64,000 bases of DNA from Flavobacteriales bacterium UBA7612 (GCA_002484335.1 DLJQ01000025.1:62001-126000); one strand, 5' to 3'. Shown: positions 25,781 to 35,614, counted from the stretch's first letter. Notes: generated by a model not told the origin, from the letters alone. A program made the numbers and translations.

Positions 25781-27322
25781 TTGTATAAATTAATAAAAAT
25801 AAAATCAATCATTTCTCTACTTTTATTATCCTATCCATTAATTACTTTATCTCAACAAAAACAAGCGATTAGTAGTGAAATTCAGGAGCTATTAGATAAA
25901 GAGAATATTAATTCGCATGATGAATTATTATTAGCTAAAAAGATAATGAGTTTGTCTGTAAATGACTTAGAAAAAACACAAGCTCATTTGAAATTGGGTT
26001 TTGCATATATGAAATTTCAAGAATATGCATTGTCAATTAATCATTTAAAATCTGCAGATTCATTAGCTATTTTGACAAATAATTTTGAAGATAGATTTGC
26101 TGCTCAGTTTGTTTTATCTATGGAATATAGGGATATAGGATTAAAGAATGAAGCTGATAAAAGTTTAGATTTAGCGTTAGAATTTTCAAAAAAAGTAAAT
26201 CAACCATATACCAATTTTATGGTTAACCAGGCTTTTGCTTTAAAGTTTGAAAAAAATAGAAATTATAAAGCTGCAATACCTTATAGGAAATTAATTTCTA
26301 CATACTTGGATAATGTTTATGAAGATGATAAATCCAAAAGTAATAAAATTAGATTAGCATCTAGTTATAATACACTTGCTTTTGATTTATTTAAGGATAA
26401 TCAATTAAATAAAGCAACTTATTATTTAAATCAATCTTCTACTCTAAATGATAATATAAATGAAGACGAACATTATCTTATTGAATTATATTATATGAAT
26501 TTAGGGATTTTTTATGTATTAAAAAATAATTATAAAAATGGTAGATTTTGGTTTGATAAAGCTATGTCTCTTGCAAAACATAGAAAGAATAAACTATTTA
26601 TTGATAAGATTACAGAAGAAAGATTATTTTATAATATTGATGATAAATTAAATCAAAAATACACATTAAAAAACTACATTAATTTTAATAATAATAAACA
26701 AAGAGAATTAGAAAAGATTTCTGAGCAAAACATTCAAAAAAAACAAAATAAAATTACTGAAACATCAAATTATTTACAGTTTTCTATTATAATACTCGTA
26801 ACTTTTATTATTTGTTTTATAGTTTTTGTTTATTTTTTTGAGAGAAGAAAAATTGTTATAAAATCAAGGTTTGAAGAAGTTATCTCTACTTTAGAAAAAG
26901 AAATTAATAATAGAGAAAAAACAAATTTTCGTTCAACTAAAAATACTTTATTAATTCCTAAAAATAAGGAAATAGAGTTGGTTAAGAAATTAGAAGAATT
27001 TGAACAAACAGATTTATTTATTTCAAAAAATTTTTCTTTATCAAGTTTAACATCAATTTTAGAGACGAACACTAAATATACTTCTGCATTGTTACAAAAT
27101 CATAGGAATAAAAATTTTAATGAATATATTAATAGTTTAAAAATTAATTATATAGTTAAAAAAATTTATACTAATCCTGAATATGTTAATTATAAAATAG
27201 ATTATTTAGCTGAACATAGTGGCTTTTCTTCTCATAGTAGGTTTACTCAAATTTTTAAAAAAGAAATGAATATGTCTCCTTCAGAATTTATAAATAATAT
27301 GATAAAAAAGAATAAATCTTAA
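25781..27322 (+). CDS. TPR-repeat membrane regulator with C-terminal AraC-type HTH
   Basis: 513 residues starting at TTG 25781; the frame is closed by TAA at 25769-25771 and no ATG lies between. It opens with a signal/anchor (IISLLLLSYPLITLSQQ). TPR-like helical repeats follow (about 45-290, for example AHLKLGFAYMKFQEYALSIN), then one transmembrane helix (about 330-350, FSIIILVTFIICFIVFVYFF), then a cytoplasmic AraC-type domain (about 420-510, ending FSSHSRFTQIFKKEMNMSPS). This one-protein sensor design is common in Flavobacteriia: the periplasmic TPR part senses, the cytoplasmic part binds DNA. It is 251 bp upstream of a co-oriented adhesin-like gene, a plausible target. Confidence 0.8.
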   Translation: MYKLIKIKSIISLLLLSYPLITLSQQKQAISSEIQELLDKENINSHDELLLAKKIMSLSVNDLEKTQAHLKLGFAYMKFQEYALSINHLKSADSLAILTNNFEDRFAAQFVLSMEYRDIGLKNEADKSLDLALEFSKKVNQPYTNFMVNQAFALKFEKNRNYKAAIPYRKLISTYLDNVYEDDKSKSNKIRLASSYNTLAFDLFKDNQLNKATYYLNQSSTLNDNINEDEHYLIELYYMNLGIFYVLKNNYKNGRFWFDKAMSLAKHRKNKLFIDKITEERLFYNIDDKLNQKYTLKNYINFNNNKQRELEKISEQNIQKKQNKITETSNYLQFSIIILVTFIICFIVFVYFFERRKIVIKSRFEEVISTLEKEINNREKTNFRSTKNTLLIPKNKEIELVKKLEEFEQTDLFISKNFSLSSLTSILETNTKYTSALLQNHRNKNFNEYINSLKINYIVKKIYTNPEYVNYKIDYLAEHSGFSSHSRFTQIFKKEMNMSPSEFINNMIKKNKS

Positions 27323-27573
27323 ACATTAGTATTAAAATAGCTGTATTATTTCACTATAATTTAATTATAATATTCTGAAATAATGAAATTTAATTAATTG
27401 TTAATCAGTTAATTATTTTATTTTATTATTATTTTTCTTGAAAAATGACAATACTAAACTTCTTTTTAATTTTTGAAATATAGAGTTTTGTAATAGGATT
27501 TTAATCAACCTTTTACTAATGATTTAATTTTATTAAACTCATTAAAATAAAAAAATTTAAAAAGACTACTACT

Positions 27574-29112
27574 ATGAATAAACGTATACATTTTTTTATA
27601 ATTCTACTAAGTGTTTCTTTTACATATGCTCAGGTAGGGATTAATACAAATGATCCAAAAGCAACTTTAGATGTAATAGTAGAGACTCAAAATATAAATA
27701 AACCTTTTGGAATTATAGCACCCAGAATAACAGGGGTTCAATTAAATAATTCTAATGATTTATTTGGATCAGATCAGAATGGGACAATTGTTTTTGTTAC
27801 TTCTTCGGCCGAAACAACAACAGGTAAATCTAAAAATGTAACAGAAAGAGGTTATTATTATTTTGATTCTGCATTAGATAATGGTTCAGGATCTAATACT
27901 GGATTATGGGTAGCGTTAAAAAATACTCCAATTAATTATGTTGAACCATGGTATAACGTTTTAGATAAAACACCAGCAACAACTAATACACAAAATATTT
28001 ATCAAATGGGATCAATTTCTGTTGGAAAATCTTCTGTCTATGAAAGTACAAATAAAGTAATGTTGGATGTTGTTGGAGCTATACGAACAGGAACAGATAG
28101 AAAAGGTTCTGTAGGAGTTAATTCTGTAGCTATGGGATCTTCAAACATAGCTTCTGGTATAGAGGCTGTTTCTCTTGGTAGGAATACAGTAGCTTCCGGA
28201 GAACAATCTACAGCAATAGGAAATTTAAACACAGCATCAGGAAATGGTTCTTTTGCTGGAGGTTATTGGGATAGTGCATCAAATTTAGGATCAACAGCAA
28301 GTGCTATATCTTCTTTTGCTTTTGGAAATGGTGGAGTAGAAGCGAATGGATCACATTCATTTGCATTTGGATATAACTCTAAGACTTCTAGTACTTCAGC
28401 TTATAGTTTAGCTTTTGGAAATACTGCTCAAACTTTTTTTAATCATAGTATTGCAATTGGAGTTGGAACTGAAGCTCCAACACGTAGTAGTATTGCATTA
28501 GGTAGATATAATAAATATACAAGTAAAAACATTACAGGGTCAAATACTAATAATACAATTGGAGATCCTATATTTCAAGTTGGACAAGGTTCTGATAATG
28601 GAACTAGAGCAAATATTATAACTGGATATTATGGAATGAATACTGATGGGTCTTTTCGTAATGGTTGGGTTGTCATTGGAGCTAATCCAAGTAATGCAGA
28701 AAGTAAAAGATTAGGTACAGAATTATTAACTGTATATGGTGGAATAACTTCTACAAGTAGTATTAATGCAGGAGGTAGCGTTAATCAAAATGTCAGTACA
28801 TACCCTGATTATGTATTTCAGAATTATTATACAGGAGAATCAATTTTAAATAATAATTATAATTTCATTGATTTATATCAGACTGAAAAATTTATTAAAG
28901 AAAATAATCATTTACCAGGAGTAACTCCAATTTCAGAATTAAATAAGACGGCTACTGGATATTCAATAAACGTTGGATTAACAGCAACACAAACATTAGA
29001 GAAAGTGGAAGAATTATATATTCATACTATAGAACAACAAAAACAAATTGATTTATTAATAAAAATGACAGAAACTTTAAAATCTGAAATAAAATCATTA
29101 AAAGAAAATTAG
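27574..29112 (+). CDS. Secreted adhesin-like protein with YadA-type head repeats
   Basis: 512 residues. It has a signal peptide (IHFFIILLSVSFTYAQ) and then an N-terminal region shared by Bacteroidota surface fibres (VGINTNDPKATLDVI). Residues about 175-320 contain YadA/Hep-Hag-like head repeats with a period near 14: SVAMGSSNIASGIEAVSLG, STAIGNLNTASGNGSF, SFAFGYNSKTSSTSAYSLAF, SIAIGVGTEAPTRSSIAL. The C-terminal 80 residues (TEKFIKENNHLPGVTPISEL, then a coiled coil EKVEELYIHTIEQQKQID) resemble the tail-fibre or chaperone-like end of phage and bacterial fibres. No outer-membrane anchor barrel and no T9SS sorting domain are visible, so how it reaches the surface is unclear. Confidence 0.75.
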   Translation: MNKRIHFFIILLSVSFTYAQVGINTNDPKATLDVIVETQNINKPFGIIAPRITGVQLNNSNDLFGSDQNGTIVFVTSSAETTTGKSKNVTERGYYYFDSALDNGSGSNTGLWVALKNTPINYVEPWYNVLDKTPATTNTQNIYQMGSISVGKSSVYESTNKVMLDVVGAIRTGTDRKGSVGVNSVAMGSSNIASGIEAVSLGRNTVASGEQSTAIGNLNTASGNGSFAGGYWDSASNLGSTASAISSFAFGNGGVEANGSHSFAFGYNSKTSSTSAYSLAFGNTAQTFFNHSIAIGVGTEAPTRSSIALGRYNKYTSKNITGSNTNNTIGDPIFQVGQGSDNGTRANIITGYYGMNTDGSFRNGWVVIGANPSNAESKRLGTELLTVYGGITSTSSINAGGSVNQNVSTYPDYVFQNYYTGESILNNNYNFIDLYQTEKFIKENNHLPGVTPISELNKTATGYSINVGLTATQTLEKVEELYIHTIEQQKQIDLLIKMTETLKSEIKSLKEN

Positions 29113-29309
29113 TACATTTTTTTCATAAATTTTAGAATTAGGAACTAGAGCTTTATTTAGGGTTTGGTTTTTATATAGTTTTTTTAGGTTTTCCTAATTC
29201 TTAAGTTTTAACCTTACTTACCTACCTATGTATTATTATTTTTTATAATAATATTTTTATTGCCTCATTAATAGTACTATTAATGAGGCTTTTTAAAAAA
29301 TAAAAAACT

Positions 29310-29317
29310 TATTTTTG
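29310..29317 (+). promoter_or_regulatory. -7 element of the MscS-family gene
   Basis: TATTTTTG, 20 nt before the ATG at 29337. Confidence 0.5.
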
Positions 29318-29336
29318 TTCTATCAGTTTACTAATT

Positions 29337-30647
29337 ATGGAAATTTTAGATAAAAATTTACAGAGCGAATTATATCGATCAACATTTAATTTGATTTCAA
29401 AAACAGGTCTTTCTAATTATTTTACAACAATTATTACTTCTGTTGTTTTAACAGTTGCTTTACTATTAATTTTATATGTTATCGACTTCTTGTTGAGAAA
29501 AGTATTATTATTAATCGTTACTAAATTTATACAAAAAAGTGAAACAAAATTAGATGATTTATTAATAGAGAATAAAGTACTAAGATACTTAATTCACCTT
29601 GTTCCTCTTGTTATAGCAAAAGATGCAATCCCATTAATTTTTAAAGGATTTCCTAATTGGGTAAATATAGCTTTACAAATGATTAATATTACGCAAGTAA
29701 TTACTATAGGGTTATTATTTTCTGCAATTTTTAGGACTTTTAGAGATTTTTTGAGAACAAAAAAATCTTTTGTGGATAAGCCAATTGATAGTTATTTACA
29801 AGTAATAAATATACTTGTTTTTTTTGTTACAGGAATACTCATTTTTTCAATACTTACAGGTCAATCTCCAATAACATTTTTAGTTTCTTTAGGAGCTGCA
29901 TCTGCAGTTTTAATGTTAGTTTTTAAAGATACAATTTTAGGTTTTGTTGCTAGTATTCAAGTTTCCATAAATGATATGGTACGTGTTGGCGATTGGATTG
30001 AAATGACTAAATATGGAGCTGATGGAACAGTAATAGAAATAAATCTTGGAACAGTTAAAGTTCAGAATTTTGATAAAACAATCACTACAATACCTACATA
30101 TGCTTTGGTTTCAGACTCATTTAGAAACTATAGAGGTATGCAAAAGGCAGGAGGGCGTAGAATAAAAAGAGCATTGAATATTAAAATGTCTTCTGTTCGA
30201 TTTCTTACAGAAAATGAAATTGAAGAATTAAAAAAAATACAAATACTTCGAGAGTATATTGTTGATAAAACGAATGAAATAAAGGATTATAATACAAATA
30301 ATAATGTGGATCCTACTGTTTTTGCTAATGGAAGAAGGCTAACAAATGTGGGATTGTATAGACAATATATAAAAGCATATACTTTTAATAGCCCAAAAAT
30401 TCGTAAAGATATGATGTTCGAGGTAAGACAACTACAGCCAACAGAACATGGATTACCTTTAGAATTGTTTATGTTTGCAAATACAATTCTGTGGAATGAA
30501 TATGAGGTGATCATGGCTGATATTTTTGACCATATTATTGCTGTAGTTCCTCTGTTTAATTTAGAAATTTTCGAATCTCCTTCTTCAAAAGACGTTCAAG
30601 AAATTGCTGAAGCAATAAAAATATCAAAATTAAAAGCGCAAGATTAA
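29337..30647 (+). CDS. Mechanosensitive ion channel, MscS family (YbdG-like)
   Basis: 436 residues. Four to five transmembrane helices lie in the first 200 residues, ending with the pore helix region SLGAASAVLMLVFKDTILGFVASIQVS. The beta domain follows (MVRVGDWIEMTKYGADGTVIEINLGTVKVQNFDKTITTIPTYAL), then the YbdG-type insert SFRNYRGMQKAGGRRIKRAL and SSVRFLT. These channels open on osmotic downshock. The last four residues KAQD and the stop codon lie inside a palindrome shared with the convergent DUF2339 gene, with a 4-nt overlap of the coding regions. Confidence 0.93.
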   Translation: MEILDKNLQSELYRSTFNLISKTGLSNYFTTIITSVVLTVALLLILYVIDFLLRKVLLLIVTKFIQKSETKLDDLLIENKVLRYLIHLVPLVIAKDAIPLIFKGFPNWVNIALQMINITQVITIGLLFSAIFRTFRDFLRTKKSFVDKPIDSYLQVINILVFFVTGILIFSILTGQSPITFLVSLGAASAVLMLVFKDTILGFVASIQVSINDMVRVGDWIEMTKYGADGTVIEINLGTVKVQNFDKTITTIPTYALVSDSFRNYRGMQKAGGRRIKRALNIKMSSVRFLTENEIEELKKIQILREYIVDKTNEIKDYNTNNNVDPTVFANGRRLTNVGLYRQYIKAYTFNSPKIRKDMMFEVRQLQPTEHGLPLELFMFANTILWNEYEVIMADIFDHIIAVVPLFNLEIFESPSSKDVQEIAEAIKISKLKAQD

Positions 30648-30659
30648 TCTTGCGCTTTT
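30632..30659. terminator. Bidirectional terminator encoding both C-termini
   Basis: A 28-bp perfect palindrome (arms AAAAGCGCAAGATT and complement) whose centre holds the overlapping stop codons of two convergent genes. Both proteins therefore end in the same four residues, KAQD. Confidence 0.92.
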
Positions 30660-32863
30660 TTATTATCAATTAAATTAATCATTAATTTTTTTAATTTTTG
30701 GTAGGTGAAAGATGTAAGTAAAATTAATATTCCTAAAACAATAAAAGATATTATTCTAAAAACATTACTCATCTGCCATACGTCGATAAAATATAGTTTA
30801 AGGATAATCAATACAAAAAGAATTAGTCCCAATAAAGGAAATGTTTTTAATTGTTTTTTTATTCCAATAAATAAAAAACTAAATCCAATGATAGCCCAAC
30901 ATATTGGTAATAATATTAACCTAAATATATCCTGTTGATGAGTGTAATTTGTTTCTGATATTTGTGTTGTAGACAACATGAAAAGATTATAAATCTCGAA
31001 GCTAATAGTATAAGTTATTACGATTGAAAATATAATTTGTAAGCTGTTTGATTCTTTGAATTCATTTTTATGATAAATAATATATAGACTATAAATTGAA
31101 GGGATAAGGTACAATATGTAAATATAATAATGGATTGAAATAAAGTTAGTTTGTGAATTTTCGTTTATATTATTTGCAATTATTGGTAAAAGAAAAATAC
31201 ATAGCATTGTTATAGATAATATTAAGTAGATAATAACTTTATTTAACTTTAATTTTTTGTTACTTATAAATAAAATTGAATTGAAGAATAATGTGTAAAT
31301 CAATACAAAGCAAATAATTTCTTGATAATAAAAATATGATTCTATTTGATATATTAACTCAAATAAAATACTATTGTAAATAATAAGAATAGATATTATT
31401 GTAAAGATTAATTTAGAGTGAGTTAATTTTAATCCAAGAAACTTCTCATCCTCTTCAAAATCGTTAATTAATAAGATGTTAAATACAGAACATCCTGAGA
31501 CAATAGTACTTGTTATAAAAACCTTATTTAATAAAATTGGAAGTATATTTTCTGTTTCGATATAAGAAAACCAATTAATACAAAGGGCAATAAATAGGAA
31601 AGGAAACATTACAATAAAGAATAATTTAAAAATATCTTCTTTTGATTTTTTCCATAAATATAATAGCAACGTAGATTCTAAAGCAAAACATAAAGAAACA
31701 ATATTTGCCTTGAAACCTAACCCAATTCCAAAAGTGAATAAAGTTATTGCTAAACCTAATAATGTATTTTGAAGTAGTTTATTTTTTGTAGTGTTTTTGA
31801 TCCAGAAAAATAATCCTAAATTGGTAAAAGAAAATAAAAAAGAAATCAAGGCAGGATATTCTTTAATTTCTATTGAATAATTATTTGCAATCAAGCTTGT
31901 ACAAATCATTGTATTGATAGTTAACAAAATACAGTTTGACACAGAAAATTCTTTTTTATCAAAATAATTAATCAAACTATTTAGGTTAAAAATGAAATAG
32001 TTAATAAAGAAAAATAATAACTGATTTTTTGAACTTGTATCTTGTGTCCATGCTAAACTATATATAGAAGTAAAAACAAATGCGATAAATGTAATTATTT
32101 GCCATTTTTTTCGGAATGACATGTATAGCATACTTACATTAAGTAAGACTAAATATGAAAAAAGGAATGTATAATTACTTTCTCCGGAACTAATCATTAG
32201 TGGAGCACAAAAACCTCCAATAATAGAGAAGATAGCCAAAACTTGTTTGCTGTATAATAATGCTAAAACAATAGAAAATATAGTTACGAATGTGAGTAAT
32301 ATAAAAGTTATGTTTTGAGAGAAAAGATGATATTCTCTGAAAGAAATAGTTAAAGAAAAATACAAGATAGAAATACCTCCTCCAATTAGAATAGAAGAAA
32401 AAACTTCATAATTCTTTCTTAGTTTATGAGCAACTCCTATTACTCCTAATCCAAAGAATATTCCAATATAGAAACGTAAGTTTTCACTTATCCAATTTTG
32501 ATCAATCGCATATTTTACGAAATAACCAATTCCAAGAACAAGAGTTATAATTCCAGTGATCGTGAGGAAGTTATCTTTCAGAAAATCAACGAATTTATTG
32601 ATAGATGAATCAATTTTTGAATTCTTTTTTTGTAAATTGATAATAGGTTTTACAGCGTTATCAATTCTTTTTTCATAATCGATAATTGGAGATGTATCAA
32701 TAACTTTATTGTTTGATATAGATTCATTATTTTTAGATTCAATATTATTTTGTAAATACTTGATAATTGAATCTTGATTATCAATTCGTCTTTTAAGATC
32801 GTTATTTTTCTTAAATAAAATGATTAAGAAAATAATAATAATTAGAGTAAAAAAATAATCCAT
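30644..32863 (-). CDS. DUF2339 multi-pass membrane protein
   Basis: 739 residues. The N-terminal helix (YFFTLIIIIFLIILF) is followed by a coiled-coil/linker to about residue 85, then roughly 20 hydrophobic helices covering the remainder, with the family's early segment FLTITGIITLVLGIGYFVKYAI and FYIGIFFGLGVIGVAHKLR. DUF2339 proteins are large integral membrane proteins of unknown function. Base composition is even more A/T-rich than the neighbours, as expected for Phe/Ile/Leu-rich proteins. It is divergent from porQ. Confidence 0.85.
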   Translation of the reverse strand: MDYFFTLIIIIFLIILFKKNNDLKRRIDNQDSIIKYLQNNIESKNNESISNNKVIDTSPIIDYEKRIDNAVKPIINLQKKNSKIDSSINKFVDFLKDNFLTITGIITLVLGIGYFVKYAIDQNWISENLRFYIGIFFGLGVIGVAHKLRKNYEVFSSILIGGGISILYFSLTISFREYHLFSQNITFILLTFVTIFSIVLALLYSKQVLAIFSIIGGFCAPLMISSGESNYTFLFSYLVLLNVSMLYMSFRKKWQIITFIAFVFTSIYSLAWTQDTSSKNQLLFFFINYFIFNLNSLINYFDKKEFSVSNCILLTINTMICTSLIANNYSIEIKEYPALISFLFSFTNLGLFFWIKNTTKNKLLQNTLLGLAITLFTFGIGLGFKANIVSLCFALESTLLLYLWKKSKEDIFKLFFIVMFPFLFIALCINWFSYIETENILPILLNKVFITSTIVSGCSVFNILLINDFEEDEKFLGLKLTHSKLIFTIISILIIYNSILFELIYQIESYFYYQEIICFVLIYTLFFNSILFISNKKLKLNKVIIYLILSITMLCIFLLPIIANNINENSQTNFISIHYYIYILYLIPSIYSLYIIYHKNEFKESNSLQIIFSIVITYTISFEIYNLFMLSTTQISETNYTHQQDIFRLILLPICWAIIGFSFLFIGIKKQLKTFPLLGLILFVLIILKLYFIDVWQMSNVFRIISFIVLGILILLTSFTYQKLKKLMINLIDNKKAQD

Positions 32864-32919
32864 ATTTTATTTTTAGGTAAATGGAAGATAAGTATAATTT
32901 TTAATTTAAATGATGATAT

Positions 32920-32941
32920 ACGAAAACATTGCTGTTTTCGT
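32920..32941. promoter_or_regulatory. Inverted repeat overlapping the porQ -33 region
   Basis: ACGAAAACA and TGTTTTCGT are exact complements around TTGC. The dyad ends 14 bp before the porQ -7 element, over the position of the -33 box, so it is a candidate operator. No T-run follows. Confidence 0.4.
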
Positions 32942-32955
32942 TATTAGAAAATATC

Positions 32956-32963
32956 TATTTTTG
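32956..32963 (+). promoter_or_regulatory. -7 element touching the porQ start codon
   Basis: TATTTTTG ends only 5 nt before the A of the porQ ATG. With the usual distance between -7 box and start site, transcription would begin at or within a base or two of the ATG. Confidence 0.55.
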
Positions 32964-32967
32964 CTGA

Positions 32968-33993
32968 ATGTTTAAAAGTATAAGTACATTAATTTTAATT
33001 GCGTCTTCAACCTTTGTTTTTGCGCAAGATGGAACGCGTGTATATGAATTTTTAAATATTACAACTTCAGCTCGTCAGGCAGCATTAGGAGGTAATGCAC
33101 AAACATCTTGGGATGCAGATCCGAATTCTTCTTTATGGAATCCGGCATTGATGAATAGAGAAATGCACGGACAATTTGCCTTGAATTATGTAAGCTACAT
33201 TGCTGATGTTAATTTTGGAACATTTTCAACTGTTTATGAAATTGATCAAGAAAATTATTTATCGCTTCATGGACAATATGTAGATTATGGAAAATTAGTA
33301 GGAACTGATGAAAGTGGAAATCTTACTGGTAATTTTAAGGCTAGTGATGCTGCAATTACATTAGGTTATGCCCGAGTAATAGGTGATTATTGGACATTAG
33401 GAGCTAACTTAAAATATATAAATTCTACTATAGAAACTTATAAATCTTCAGCAATTGCAGCCGACTTGGGATTATCTTATCATGATTTTGATAAAAATAT
33501 TAATGTTTCATTAGTTGTTCGTAATATAGGAGGTCAGTTACAAACTTACAACGGGAAGACAGAAAAGATGCCTACACAAATTAATCTTGGTCTTTCACAT
33601 CGATTAGAACATGTTCCTTTGGAATTTACATTTTCGTTGCATGATTTGCAAAAATTTGATATCTCTCAACCATATAATAAAAATGGAGAAGAAGTTTCTT
33701 TTGGTCGTAAAGTTATAGATCATGTTTCTGTTGGAGCAGAGTTGTTTCCTGATTCAGATTTTAATATGCGTTTGGGGTATAATTTTAAAAGAGGTAATGA
33801 TCTAGCTGTTGATGGTGTTCGTTCGTTATCTGGTTTAACTTATGGTTTTGGAATGCGTGTAAATGCATTTAGATTTGAGTTTGGCCATGCAAATTATCAT
33901 AAATCTGGAGGATCAAATCATATAGGTTTGATTATAAATTTAGATAGATTAATACAAGGAAGAGATTATTGGAGAAGTAATCCTTGGTTGTAG
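32968..33993 (+). CDS. porQ: Type IX secretion system protein PorQ
   Basis: 341 residues. A signal peptide (LILIASSTFVFAQ) is followed by an outer-membrane beta-barrel of the PorV/PorQ/FadL-like kind: TTSARQAALGGNAQTSWDAD, SSLWNPALMNREMHGQFALN, and repeated strands to a C-terminal RDYWRSNPWL. PorQ anchors PorZ at the outer membrane in P. gingivalis. Its placement immediately upstream of cmk is a conserved Flavobacteriia arrangement and supports the call over PorV. The mRNA may be leaderless. Confidence 0.88.
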   Translation: MFKSISTLILIASSTFVFAQDGTRVYEFLNITTSARQAALGGNAQTSWDADPNSSLWNPALMNREMHGQFALNYVSYIADVNFGTFSTVYEIDQENYLSLHGQYVDYGKLVGTDESGNLTGNFKASDAAITLGYARVIGDYWTLGANLKYINSTIETYKSSAIAADLGLSYHDFDKNINVSLVVRNIGGQLQTYNGKTEKMPTQINLGLSHRLEHVPLEFTFSLHDLQKFDISQPYNKNGEEVSFGRKVIDHVSVGAELFPDSDFNMRLGYNFKRGNDLAVDGVRSLSGLTYGFGMRVNAFRFEFGHANYHKSGGSNHIGLIINLDRLIQGRDYWRSNPWL

Positions 33994-34019
33994 ATAATTA
34001 TCAAACAAACATAAAACAT

Positions 34020-34027
34020 TATATTTG
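34020..34027 (+). promoter_or_regulatory. -7 element of cmk
   Basis: TATATTTG, 18 nt before the ATG at 34046. It rules out the upstream in-frame TTG at 34025, which lies inside the element. Confidence 0.6.
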
Positions 34028-34045
34028 TTATCAATTCGTATTTTA

Positions 34046-34732
34046 ATGAAAGGAGATTTAATTATTGCAATAGATGGTTTTTCATCAACTGGTAAAAGTT
34101 CGATGTCAAAAATTATTGCCAAAAACTTAAATTATACACATATTGATAGTGGAGCAATGTACAGAGCTGTAACTTTGTATGCATTTCAAAAAGGATTTAT
34201 TAACAATAAAAAGATTGATGTTAACTCTTTAATTGATCATCTTATTGATATTAAAATATCTTTCAAAAAGAATGATCAAACATTAAAAAATCATACTTAT
34301 TTAAATGGAATTGATGTAGAACAAGAAATTCGTTCTATGGAAATTTCAAATATGGTTAGTCCAATTTCCGAAATTCCAGCCGTTCGTGATTATTGTGTTC
34401 ATCTACAACAAGAAATGGGTAAAAATGGAGGAATTGTAATGGATGGTCGCGATATAGGAACAACTGTTTTTCCTAATGCTGATATCAAAATTTTTATAAC
34501 AGCATCTCCAGAAATTAGAGCAAAACGACGTTTTTTAGAATATCAGCAACAAGGAAAAAAAATTTCTATGTATGAGGTTCTTAAAAATGTAAAAGAGAGA
34601 GATTATATTGATTCTAATAGAGATTATTCTCCCTTAAGAAAAGCTGATGATGCTATAGAAGTTGATAATTCAGAATTAAATTTAGATCAGACAGTAGATA
34701 AAGTAATGAGCTTGATTAAAGAATTAAAATAA
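34046..34732 (+). CDS. cmk: Cytidylate kinase
   Basis: 228 residues. Phosphorylates CMP and dCMP with ATP. The P-loop is DGFSSTGKSS (residues about 10-19), then YTHIDSGAMYRAVTLYAF, VMDGRDIGTTVFPNADIKIF and the lid ASPEIRAKRRFLEYQ. Family length and order are normal. ATG 34046 is chosen from the promoter position and because MKGDLIIAIDG is the standard N-terminus. It is followed by rfbD with a 27-nt gap. Confidence 0.96.
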   Translation: MKGDLIIAIDGFSSTGKSSMSKIIAKNLNYTHIDSGAMYRAVTLYAFQKGFINNKKIDVNSLIDHLIDIKISFKKNDQTLKNHTYLNGIDVEQEIRSMEISNMVSPISEIPAVRDYCVHLQQEMGKNGGIVMDGRDIGTTVFPNADIKIFITASPEIRAKRRFLEYQQQGKKISMYEVLKNVKERDYIDSNRDYSPLRKADDAIEVDNSELNLDQTVDKVMSLIKELK

Positions 34733-34759
34733 AAACTTACTAAATACTATATAAACTAG

Positions 34760-35614
34760 ATGAAAAAAATATTAATTACAGGAGCAAACGGTCAATTAGG
34801 GCAATCAATTTTAGAACAATCAACGAGCTATAAAAATGTAGAATGTTTTTTTGTTACAAGAAATGAACTTGACATTACTAATGAAAGTTTGATTACTCAA
34901 TATTTTGAAGATAAAGATTTTGATTTTGTAGTTAATTGTGCAGCATATACAGCAGTAGATAAGGCTGAAGATTTTGCAGAGGAAGCCTATTTAGTCAATG
35001 CTAAAGCAACTGAATATTTAGCAAAAATCACACATCAGAAAAATATACCATTTATACACATTTCAACAGATTATGTTTTTGACGGTATAGATTCTATTCC
35101 ACGAAAAGAAAATGATTCTACAAATCCTATTGGGGTTTATGGTGAAACAAAGTTAGATGGTGAAATTCTTGCAGTAAAAAATAATTCAAAAACAATTATC
35201 ATAAGAACAGCTTGGGTTTATTCTCGTTTTGGAAATAATTTTGTAAAAACAATGTTGAAATTATTTAAAGAAAGAGAATCTTTATCTGTTGTTAACGACC
35301 AAATTGGTTCGCCAACAAATGCATTAGATTTAGCAAAAGCCATATTAGATATTATAGAAAAAGAACACACTGTTTACGGAATTTTTAACTATTCTAATGA
35401 AGGAGAATGCTCTTGGTTTGATTTTGCAAATAAAATTAAAGAATATTCAAATTCATCAATAGAAATTAATTCTGTTCCTAGTTCTGCTTTTCCAACAAAA
35501 GCTAAGCGACCAGCATACAGTTTATTAGATAAGACTAAAATTAAAGAAACTTATCATATAGATATTCCTAAATGGGAAGTTAGTTTAAAAAAAGAATTAG
35601 AATATATTTTATAA
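34760..35614 (+). CDS. rfbD: dTDP-4-dehydrorhamnose reductase
   Basis: 284 residues. NAD(P)H-dependent reduction of dTDP-4-keto-L-rhamnose, the last step of dTDP-rhamnose synthesis for surface polysaccharide. The Rossmann motif is ITGANGQLGQSI at the N-terminus, then VVNCAAYTAVDKAED, HISTDYVFDG, the catalytic Y-x-x-x-K in GVYGETKLDGE, and RTAWVYSRFGNNFVKTML. Normal length. The other rml genes are not nearby. A 56-bp palindromic terminator follows. Confidence 0.94.
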   Translation: MKKILITGANGQLGQSILEQSTSYKNVECFFVTRNELDITNESLITQYFEDKDFDFVVNCAAYTAVDKAEDFAEEAYLVNAKATEYLAKITHQKNIPFIHISTDYVFDGIDSIPRKENDSTNPIGVYGETKLDGEILAVKNNSKTIIIRTAWVYSRFGNNFVKTMLKLFKERESLSVVNDQIGSPTNALDLAKAILDIIEKEHTVYGIFNYSNEGECSWFDFANKIKEYSNSSIEINSVPSSAFPTKAKRPAYSLLDKTKIKETYHIDIPKWEVSLKKELEYIL

